Origin: JAEUOS01 sp965279115
Lineage (GTDB): Bacteria; Pseudomonadota; Gammaproteobacteria; Burkholderiales; JAEUOS01
Reading direction: 5' to 3'
DNA length: 64,000 nucleotides
NCBI GenBank assembly: GCA_965279115.1
Contig: OZ257137.1
Location: 6,510,001-6,574,000, forward strand
The notes under the pieces were generated by a model that was not told the DNA's origin, ran no database searches, and saw only the letters and a list, made by a program, of their open reading frames with translations. The stretch's first letter is position 1; every line of letters begins with the position of its first letter. Made by a program: the position numbers and the translations under genes. Shown here in pieces: positions 54,230 through 61,403 of the stretch.

Positions 54230-54997
54230 ATGATCTCGTTTACCACCGAGCAACTGTTCGGCTGGGCCGCCGCCTTCCTGTGGCCTTTCATCCGCATCCT
54301 GGCCCTGATCGGCACCGGCCCGGTGCTTGACCACCGCGCCATCGCACCGCAGGTGAAGATCGGCCTGGCGATCGCGATCGCCATCATCGTCGCGCCCACC
54401 GTCGCCCCGCCGCCGGCGGCGGCCCTGGCGTCATGGAACGGCTTCGGCCTGCTCGCCCAGCAGGTCGCCGTCGGCGCCGCGATGGGATTCATGCTGCGCC
54501 TGATCTTCGCCGCCATCGAGCTGGCCGGCGACCTGATCGGCCTGTCCATGGGCCTGTCCTTCGCCACCTTCGTCGATCCCCAGAACTCCGGCCAGACCCC
54601 CCTGGTGGGCAGCTTCATGGGCGTGCTGGCCAGCCTGATCTTCCTGGCCCTCGATGGCCACCTCATCATGATCAACGGCATCGTCGAGAGCTTTCGCACC
54701 TTCCCGGTCGGCAGCATGCCGGCCGGCAGCGGCGAGCACCTGCGCGACTTCGCCCTGATGGGCGCTTCGATCTTCCGTATCGGTGTGCACCTGGCCCTGC
54801 CGGTGGTGGCGGCGCTGCTGGTGGTCAACCTCGCCATCGGCGTGATGACACGCGCGGCGCCGCAATTGAACCTGATGTCGTTCGGGTTCCCGGTTGGCCT
54901 CCTGGCCGGGGTCTGGATGCTGTGGATCGCCGCGCCCTGGATGATCAATGCGATCACCGGACAGATCAGCCAGAGTCTTGGGCAGTTGATGCGCTGA
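54230..54997 (+). CDS. fliR: FliR, export gate channel protein
   Basis: FliR is the single-copy channel subunit of the gate. The 255-residue protein has six or so membrane segments, with [40 protein letters not shown] and [20 protein letters not shown] typical of the family. It ends the fliFGHIJKLMNOPQR run. flhB is not next to it but in the operon at 19783. Confidence 0.97.
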   Translation: MISFTTEQLFGWAAAFLWPFIRILALIGTGPVLDHRAIAPQVKIGLAIAIAIIVAPTVAPPPAAALASWNGFGLLAQQVAVGAAMGFMLRLIFAAIELAGDLIGLSMGLSFATFVDPQNSGQTPLVGSFMGVLASLIFLALDGHLIMINGIVESFRTFPVGSMPAGSGEHLRDFALMGASIFRIGVHLALPVVAALLVVNLAIGVMTRAAPQLNLMSFGFPVGLLAGVWMLWIAAPWMINAITGQISQSLGQLMR

Positions 54998-55158
54998 CGG
55001 GCCCGCTTACGCGCACCGACAAGGCGCGCGGGGGCCGGCGCGGTGATGCCGACGTACATTCAACAAGCGGCGATTCCGGATCCATTCCCGGAGATCGAAA
55101 TTCCTCCGGATATCGCACCATGTTGCCGTTGAACCGGTTCCTTGAAGGAGAAAACCCG

Positions 55159-56826
55159 ATGATGCCCTCCGCCGCGCCTCGCCAGGATGCACCCGCAGTC
55201 GCCTTCTTGAATCGCATAGGCACGCGGCTGGGCATCGCGTTTGTGCTTGTGTTCGTCGTCCTCAGCGCGGCGGGCGCGCTCGCCATCCACCGCATGAACG
55301 AGTTGGCCGCGCTGACCGGAAAGTTGTATCGCCATCCATTCGCCGTCACCAATGCGAGCCGTGCGCTGGACGCGGAATCACTTCGAAAGCACCGCGACCT
55401 GCGCGAATTCTCGACCAACGTCATGCGTGCGGTCACGCCGACCGAATTCGACGAGGGCATCAAGGCCATGAAGGCCCGTGACGCGGTTCTGGCCACCGAA
55501 CTGGCCATCGTCAAGGATCGATTCCTGGGTCCAGGAACCATGGTCGCGGAAATCGACAAGGGACTCGAGGCATGGCGCGCATTTTCGGATCGGGTGATCG
55601 CACTCAAGCGCGAGGACAAGGATACCGAAGCCAACGCCCTGGTACAGGCCGAAGGCGAAGCCCGGCTGTCCGCCATCGTCAAGCCGCTGCACGCCCTGCG
55701 CGACTGGGCGATGGCAAAAGGCAAGGCCTTTCACGAGGACGCCGAGAAGGCGCGCGACGAGGCCATGCGCGATACCGTCGTCACCGCGCTGCTGGCGCTG
55801 GCAGTCGCCGGCTTCGCTGCCTGGCGCGTGACCCGCAGCATCACGGTACCGCTGGGCTCGGCAATGGGAGCGGTGCGCAAGGTCGCCGCCGGCGACCTGA
55901 CCGCCGATATCGAGGTGAAAGGGCATGACGAGTGCGCCCACCTGCTTGGATCGGTAAAGGACATGCAGGCGAAGCTGCGGGAAGTGGCGGACGGCATCCG
56001 CAGTGGCGCGGACCGGCTTGCGGAAACCGCAGGGGAATTCGCGGCGACCGCACAGCAGGTATCGGATTCCGCCGCGGCGCAGAGCGAAGCCGCGGTTTCG
56101 ACCTCCGCCGCAGTGGAGCAGCTTTCAGTATCGATCGCCCATGTGAGTGACAACGCGCGCAGTGCCGGAGCCGTCACACGCGATGCCAACGAACTGTCGC
56201 GCGATGGGGCCGAGGTGGTTGGCAAGGCCATCGCCGAAATCAGTCATATCGCCGAGGCCGTGCAAAGTTCCTCAGCGGGCATCGCGAATCTGGAGCGCCA
56301 ATCGGAAAAGATCTCGGGCATCACCGGCGTGATCCGCGAAATCGCCGATCAGACCAACCTGCTGGCACTCAACGCCGCCATCGAGGCCGCGCGTGCCGGA
56401 GAACAAGGCCGGGGATTCGCCGTCGTGGCAGACGAGGTGCGCAAGCTGGCCGAGCGGACCGCCGTGTCGACCGCCGAAATCTCGACCATGCTTGACAAGA
56501 TGCTGAAAGACGGTCGCGACGCCGCCCGCAACATGGAGGCGAGCGTGGCAATGGTCAATACCGGCAGCGCCCTGGCGGGCCAGGCCGGGACCGCCATCGA
56601 ACGAATCACCGCCGGCAACGCGCGCGTGGTCGCCGAGGTCAATGACATCACCGGCGCAGTCGCAGAACAGCGCAGCGCGAGCGAAAGCATTGCCCGAAAC
56701 GTGGAGCGCATCGCCCAGATGATCGAAGAAAACAGCGGCGCTGCACGTCAATCGGCCGTCTCTGCCCAGGGCCTGCGGAGCGTGGCGGACGAGTTGCGCG
56801 GACAGGCCGCCTGGTTCAAGACCTGA
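55159..56826 (+). CDS. Chemoreceptor (MCP) with periplasmic helical domain
   Basis: A 555-residue receptor. GAAGGAG seven bases upstream fixes the start at 55159 (or 55162). Membrane spans are near residues 22-44 and 210-228; between them is an about 165-residue helical periplasmic region with [24 protein letters not shown] ([20 protein letters not shown]) and the tip [20 protein letters not shown] follow. It is placed downstream of fliR, separated by 161 bases. Ligand unknown. Confidence 0.92.
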   Translation: MMPSAAPRQDAPAVAFLNRIGTRLGIAFVLVFVVLSAAGALAIHRMNELAALTGKLYRHPFAVTNASRALDAESLRKHRDLREFSTNVMRAVTPTEFDEGIKAMKARDAVLATELAIVKDRFLGPGTMVAEIDKGLEAWRAFSDRVIALKREDKDTEANALVQAEGEARLSAIVKPLHALRDWAMAKGKAFHEDAEKARDEAMRDTVVTALLALAVAGFAAWRVTRSITVPLGSAMGAVRKVAAGDLTADIEVKGHDECAHLLGSVKDMQAKLREVADGIRSGADRLAETAGEFAATAQQVSDSAAAQSEAAVSTSAAVEQLSVSIAHVSDNARSAGAVTRDANELSRDGAEVVGKAIAEISHIAEAVQSSSAGIANLERQSEKISGITGVIREIADQTNLLALNAAIEAARAGEQGRGFAVVADEVRKLAERTAVSTAEISTMLDKMLKDGRDAARNMEASVAMVNTGSALAGQAGTAIERITAGNARVVAEVNDITGAVAEQRSASESIARNVERIAQMIEENSGAARQSAVSAQGLRSVADELRGQAAWFKT

Positions 56827-56930
56827 GATTGCGAGAGATAGGCCTGAAAAGCCGCGCTGATCGCCGGTTTGACGCTGCCGCAATGGCGAAGAATCGGCCT
56901 GTCGCCCTCGCAATCGGACCAAGGATCATC

Positions 56931-57182
56931 ATGCCCGGCTCCACGGAAGCAGCCCTCGAATCGCTCAATGCGGAATTTCTCCTCGGAGCAGATCTTGTCC
57001 GCCTGATCGCGCTCAACGCCGCTATCGAAGCCCCCCGCATGGGTGGGGATGGCCACGCCCCTGCGGCTGCCGCCGAAGCGTCGAACGAACTGGTGAACCG
57101 GGCCCTGGCATCCAGCGAGGCAGCCGCCAGGCTGTTGCGCGCCACAATCGGCAACTGCACCCTTCCGCGGCGCCGGGACTAG
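56931..57182 (+). CDS. Short protein with chemoreceptor-tip remnant
   Basis: From the ATG at 56931 (AAGGA five bases upstream) this codes for 83 residues. The middle, [20 protein letters not shown], is clearly derived from the MCP signalling tip ([20 protein letters not shown]), but what follows (HAPAAAAEASNELVNRALAS) has lost the [16 protein letters not shown] part. There is no membrane span or HAMP. It lies 104 bases after a full receptor gene. It could be a decayed tail of a duplicated receptor or a small peptide that interferes with receptor arrays. I lean to a remnant; the good start site argues it may still be made. Confidence 0.5.
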   Translation: MPGSTEAALESLNAEFLLGADLVRLIALNAAIEAPRMGGDGHAPAAAAEASNELVNRALASSEAAARLLRATIGNCTLPRRRD

Positions 57183-57311
57183 GCAACGCGGCCACCCTCG
57201 CGTGCAGGCGAACGGGTCCCATCTCGCTCGGCTCAGTCATTTGAAATTGCCCGAAATCATGAAATCGGTCCAATCCGCGAACCGGCTGGTCGTCAACTTT
57301 GCCTGCCCACC

Positions 57312-57836
57312 ATGAAGATCCCCGCCATACCCGACCACGAGGCCGAACGCCTGGCGACGCTGCGCGACCTGTTGATCCTCGATACCGACCCGGAGGAAAA
57401 ATTCGATGCGCTGACCGCCTATGCCTGCTCGCAATTCGATGTGCCGATCGCCCTGGTGAGCCTGGTGGACGCCAACCGCCAGTGGTTCAAGTCGCGCTGC
57501 GGGCTCGGCGTGACGCAAACCGGGCGCGACATCAGCTTCTGCGGCCACGCCATCCTGCAAGACGACGTCCTCGTCATCCCCGACGCCCTGCAGGACGACC
57601 GCTTCGCCGACAACCCGCTGGTCACCGGTGACCCGCGCATCCGCTTCTACGCCGGCTGCCCGCTGACCATGGCCAACGGCCACAACATCGGCACCTTCTG
57701 CCTGATCGATCGTCGCCCGCGCGTGCTGGACGAATGGGAGCGCGACCATCTGCGCGACCTGGCGCGCGTCGCCGCGCTGGAAATACAGGGCATCGATGCG
57801 CTCGAGGAATGGCGCGAAAGCCTGCACCAGCGCTAG
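57312..57836 (+). CDS. Stand-alone GAF domain protein
   Basis: A 174-residue protein consisting of one GAF domain (about 20-160), with IALVSLVDANRQWFKSRCGL, ISFCGHAILQDDVLVIPDAL and IRFYAGCPLTMANGHNIGTF. This subtype commonly precedes GGDEF or kinase domains, but here it is alone. It contains several cysteines (in CSQFD, RCGLG, FCGHA, AGCPL). A role as a small sensor or partner protein is possible; no ligand can be named. It converges with the BLUF gene 33 bases away. Confidence 0.88.
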   Translation: MKIPAIPDHEAERLATLRDLLILDTDPEEKFDALTAYACSQFDVPIALVSLVDANRQWFKSRCGLGVTQTGRDISFCGHAILQDDVLVIPDALQDDRFADNPLVTGDPRIRFYAGCPLTMANGHNIGTFCLIDRRPRVLDEWERDHLRDLARVAALEIQGIDALEEWRESLHQR

Positions 57837-57869
57837 CCGGCGGACGTTAACCCGGGGTTGATGCGAAAC

Positions 57870-58331
57870 TCAGGCGGGTTGCGGCACCGGCACTCGCATC
57901 TGTGCTTCGTTCGCCCGCAGGAAGCCGTCGATCGTGCTGGCGATCGGATCCTTGTCACGGTATCGCTCCAGGATGCGGTGCAGGCTCTCGTCAGCGTTGC
58001 CGATGAGTACCCTACCTACCCTGCTTTCGATGGCGGTCATGTGATAGAAGCCCATCTGCCAACCTGGAAAAATACGCCCTTTCGCCTGGTACTCGGCCAG
58101 CACGGTCACGCCCATGTGGCGCCGGTCGCGCCGGATCGCCTCGAACGTGGCGTCAAGTCGTGTTTTGGGCCCCTCAAGCACCTGCAGGTAGAGCGCATCG
58201 CGGCATAGCAACACGCCGGTCAGGCTGCTTGCCAGGTTCTCGCGGCGCGCGGTGTCAAGAATGGCGAGGTTGCGTTCCATATCGAAGCCGTCGGGGGCGA
58301 AGCTGACATACAACAGGCGTTTCAGTTCCAT
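57870..58331 (-). CDS. BLUF-domain blue-light photoreceptor in the che operon
   Basis: BLUF domains bind FAD and sense blue light. The 153-residue protein has every key residue: Tyr8 (LLYVS), Asn32 (RRENLASSLTG), Gln50 (LYLQVLEG), Trp91 and Met93 (FPGWQMGF). The remaining about 55 residues are a helical cap (DESLHRILERYRDKDPIAST). A strong AAAGGAG lies 7 bases before the ATG, and the gene begins 21 bases after the cheB stop on the same strand, so it is very likely cotranscribed with cheW-R-D-B. It has no output domain, so signalling must go through a partner. Confidence 0.93.
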   Translation of the reverse strand: MELKRLLYVSFAPDGFDMERNLAILDTARRENLASSLTGVLLCRDALYLQVLEGPKTRLDATFEAIRRDRRHMGVTVLAEYQAKGRIFPGWQMGFYHMTAIESRVGRVLIGNADESLHRILERYRDKDPIASTIDGFLRANEAQMRVPVPQPA

Positions 58332-58352
58332 CTTGACACTCCTTTCGTGATC

Positions 58353-59444
58353 TCAAGCGTTGACGCGGGCGTTGGCGAAGCGCGTGATCTCGCCGGCGAT
58401 CGCGTCGAGTCCGACCACACGCTCGGCGCCGCCGAGCTTGATGGCTTCCTTGGGCATGCCGAAGACCACGCAACTCTTCTCGTCCTGCGCCACCGTGTCG
58501 GCGCCGGCGTCGAACATCTCGCGCAACCCGCGCGCGCCATCGTCGCCCATCCCGGTCATGATGATGCCCAGCGCGTTGGCACCGGCATACTGCGCCACCG
58601 AGCGGAACAGCACGTCCACCGATGGCTTGTGGCGGTTCACCGGCGGCCCGTCGACCACCTTGACTTCATAGAAGGCGCCGTTGCGCACCAGTTGCATATG
58701 GCGCCCTCCGGGTGCGATCAGGGCACGCCCGATGCGCACGCGGTCGCCGTTCTGCGCTTCCTTGACTTCGATCTGGCACAGGCCGTCGAGACGCTGGGCG
58801 AACTGCGCGGTGAATTTTTCCGGCATGTGCTGCACCACCACGATGCCCGGCGAGACGCGCGGCAGGGACGTGAGCACCTCTTCGAGCGCCTGCGTGCCGC
58901 CGGTCGATGTGCCGATCGCCACCACCCGGTCGGTGGTATGCGCCATGGCTTCCTTGATCGGCACGTTGCCTCCCGGCCTGGCACGCATGCCGGCCGAACC
59001 GGCGGGAGCAGCGCCCGGCGCCTCGCGCCGCCGCGGCTTGGCAAGCGCCGCCTCACGCACCGTCCGCGCGAAATCCCCGGCCGCTTCGGTCAGGAAGTCC
59101 TTCAAGCCGATCTTCGGCTTGGTCACGAAGGTGGTCGCACCGGCGGCAAGCGCCTGCATGGTGGTCTCGGCCCCCTTTTCGGTGAGGGTCGAGCAGATGA
59201 TCACCGGCGTCGGCCGCTCGGCCATGATCTTCTTCAGGAACGTGATGCCGTCCATGCGCGGCATCTCGACGTCGAGCACCACCACATCCGGCCATTCCAC
59301 CTTCATGCGCTCCTGGGCGATGATGGGATCACCTGCCGTGGCGATCACCCTGATGTCCTTGAATTTCTCCAGCATGCCCGACAACACCTGCCGCACCACG
59401 GCGGAATCGTCTACGAGCAGTACCTTGATCGGCGTGCCGGTCAT
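58353..59444 (-). CDS. cheB: CheB, chemoreceptor methylesterase
   Basis: CheB demethylates and deamidates receptors when phosphorylated by CheA. The 363-residue protein has a receiver ([20 protein letters not shown], Asp in [13 protein letters not shown]) and a C-terminal esterase with catalytic Ser in [16 protein letters not shown], His in [10 protein letters not shown] and Asp in [11 protein letters not shown]. The ATG at 59444 overlaps the cheD stop (ATGA). Confidence 0.97.
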   Translation of the reverse strand: MTGTPIKVLLVDDSAVVRQVLSGMLEKFKDIRVIATAGDPIIAQERMKVEWPDVVVLDVEMPRMDGITFLKKIMAERPTPVIICSTLTEKGAETTMQALAAGATTFVTKPKIGLKDFLTEAAGDFARTVREAALAKPRRREAPGAAPAGSAGMRARPGGNVPIKEAMAHTTDRVVAIGTSTGGTQALEEVLTSLPRVSPGIVVVQHMPEKFTAQFAQRLDGLCQIEVKEAQNGDRVRIGRALIAPGGRHMQLVRNGAFYEVKVVDGPPVNRHKPSVDVLFRSVAQYAGANALGIIMTGMGDDGARGLREMFDAGADTVAQDEKSCVVFGMPKEAIKLGGAERVVGLDAIAGEITRFANARVNA

Positions 59445-59971
59445 GAAATTTCCCTCTCCCTGCGTGTCAGGATCCGCATCTTCTGGGTGTTGAACCGCAT
59501 CCACACCGCGCCCGTGGCGGCGTCGAAGCACAGGCGCCGCCAACCCTGCCCGCCCACGTGCTCGCCCGCCAGGACCAGGCCGGCGTTGTCGAGAAACTCG
59601 CGGGCACAGGCGATGTTGCGCTCACCCACATCACTTGGTGTGCCGCCGCCGCCCTCGTAGACCCGCGCGCCGCCAAACAGCTTGGCGGTGCATTGCGCCA
59701 GCGCCACGCCGCGCGCGGCGAGCGCCCTGGCCATCAGGCCCAATACCTCGACACCGTAGCGGCCGTCCGCCTCGCTGGCGTTGCGGCCCTCCCTCTCCGG
59801 CAGGACGTAGTGGCAGATCGCGCCTATACGCATCATCGGATGCCACAACACCAGTGCGACACACGAGCCCAGCAGGGTGCCGCACACCTCTCCGGCATCC
59901 GCCAGGGCCCATTCCCCCGGATTGAGGAAGCGCGTCTCTTCAGGCCACGCATGCGCTTCATTGGATGTCAC
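59441..59971 (-). CDS. cheD: CheD, chemoreceptor glutamine deamidase
   Basis: CheD deamidates receptor glutamines to activate them for methylation. Start is GTG at 59971, overlapping the cheR stop (GTGA); 176 residues. The catalytic residues are visible: Cys in [14 protein letters not shown], His in AICHYVLPE and Thr in [11 protein letters not shown]. The product ends in frame with the start of cheB. Confidence 0.95.
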   Translation of the reverse strand: MTSNEAHAWPEETRFLNPGEWALADAGEVCGTLLGSCVALVLWHPMMRIGAICHYVLPEREGRNASEADGRYGVEVLGLMARALAARGVALAQCTAKLFGGARVYEGGGGTPSDVGERNIACAREFLDNAGLVLAGEHVGGQGWRRLCFDAATGAVWMRFNTQKMRILTRREREIS

Positions 59972-60858
59972 GAGGCAGCCCTGCGATACGCTCCCGGACC
60001 GGCGCTGACCAGCCCCGGGACGATGCCATTGAGGGTTTCCGCCAACCCCACACACAGGGTGCCGCCGGGCGCAAGGCGCGTCAACAGCCGGTTGACCACC
60101 GCGGCCTTGGTCGGGTTGTCGAAGTAGATCATCACGTTGCGCAGGAAAATCATGTCGAACACCGGCAACTCCGGCAGGTTTTCGATCAGGTTGATCGGCC
60201 GGAACTCGAGCTTTTCCCGCAGGCCGCGTTCCACCAGCAGGTAACCCGCCTGCGGTCCGGTACCGCGCCGGCAATACTTCCTGAGCAGCGCCTGTGGCAG
60301 TTGGGTCGCCCGATCCATCGGGTACAGCCCGCGACGGGCCGTCGCCAACACGCGCGAGCTGATGTCGGAACCCATGATCCGCCAGTCCAGCGCGACACCG
60401 CCAACCCGGATGTTTTCAAACACCATGGCCAGCGTGTACGCTTCCTCGCCGGTGGAGGACGCGGCGCTCCACACCGAAAAACCGCGACGCGCGGCGGCAG
60501 CCTCGCGCGCCAGCTTTTCGGCCAGTTCGAAATGACGCGCCTCGCGCCAGAAATAGGTCTCGTTGGTGGTCAGCAGGTCGATGGCGACCTGGAACTCGGC
60601 CTCGCCGCCGGCAGCCTCGACATGATCGAGGTATTCGCCGTAGGTTGCGGCGCCCACCACCTCGAGCCGGCGGAACAAGCGGCTTGCGACCAGCGTCTTC
60701 TTGCTGGGAGAAAGCGCGATGCCGGCCTGTTCATGGATGAACCGGCATACCCGCTGGAACTCCTTCTCCGTGATGGTCGACGCGCTCGACAACATCGGTG
60801 CCGGCGCGACCGGTTGCCCGGTCGTCCGCAAGCGTCCGGTGATCGTGGTGGCTTGCAA
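59968..60858 (-). CDS. cheR: CheR, chemoreceptor methyltransferase
   Basis: CheR methylates receptor glutamates with S-adenosylmethionine. The likely start is TTG at 60858, with GGAG 8 bases upstream and the cheW stop 17 bases upstream, giving 296 residues; ATG at 60795 is the alternative. Motifs are FQRVCRFIHEQAGIALSPSK, LTTNETYFWREARHFE, SAASSTGEEAYTLAM, RIMGSDISSRVLATARRGLY and IFLRNVMIYFDNPTK, all typical of the family. Confidence 0.95.
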   Translation of the reverse strand: MQATTITGRLRTTGQPVAPAPMLSSASTITEKEFQRVCRFIHEQAGIALSPSKKTLVASRLFRRLEVVGAATYGEYLDHVEAAGGEAEFQVAIDLLTTNETYFWREARHFELAEKLAREAAAARRGFSVWSAASSTGEEAYTLAMVFENIRVGGVALDWRIMGSDISSRVLATARRGLYPMDRATQLPQALLRKYCRRGTGPQAGYLLVERGLREKLEFRPINLIENLPELPVFDMIFLRNVMIYFDNPTKAAVVNRLLTRLAPGGTLCVGLAETLNGIVPGLVSAGPGAYRRAAS

Positions 60859-60874
60859 TTGCTGATCTCCAGGT

Positions 60875-61387
60875 TCAGGCCGCGAGACGGGTTTCGCCCA
60901 CCTGGGCCAATTCGTCCAGCGAAAAGATGCGGTCGACATCAAGAACGATGACGAACTCGCTGCCCATGCGCGCCATGCAATGAATGAAATCGGCGCGCAA
61001 CCCGGCACCAAAAGCCGGCGGGGGTTCGATATTGGCCGCGTCGATATCCAGAACCTCGGAGACCGAATCCACCAGGATGCCCACATCCTGCCGCGCCCCC
61101 TCCTGCGCCACCTCGATGATCACGATGCAGGCCCGTTTTCCAGGCACCGCCGCCGTGCTGCCGAAGCGCGCCAGCAGATCGACCACGGGCACCACCGCGC
61201 CGCGCAGGTTGAGCACGCCGCGAATGTAGTTGGGCACCATCGGCACACGGGTCACCGTGCCGAACTGGATGATCTCCTTGATCACATGGATCTCGACGCC
61301 GAACAGTTGCTCACCCACGTTGAAGGTGAGCAACTGGCGGGCCTGCGCTTCGCCGTTGCCGGCGCCTTCCTTGGCTTGGCTAGTCAT
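60875..61387 (-). CDS. cheW: CheW, receptor-kinase coupling protein
   Basis: CheW bridges receptors and CheA. From the ATG at 61387 the protein has 170 residues, with ARQLLTFNVGEQLFGVEIHV, YIRGVLNLRGAVVPVVDLLA and VGILVDSVSEVLDIDAANIE, the CheW fold. It heads cheW-cheR-cheD-cheB-BLUF, directly after the globin/PAS receptor gene (16-base gap). Confidence 0.97.
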   Translation of the reverse strand: MTSQAKEGAGNGEAQARQLLTFNVGEQLFGVEIHVIKEIIQFGTVTRVPMVPNYIRGVLNLRGAVVPVVDLLARFGSTAAVPGKRACIVIIEVAQEGARQDVGILVDSVSEVLDIDAANIEPPPAFGAGLRADFIHCMARMGSEFVIVLDVDRIFSLDELAQVGETRLAA

Positions 61388-61403
61388 GATGTCCTTCCCG
61401 CTT

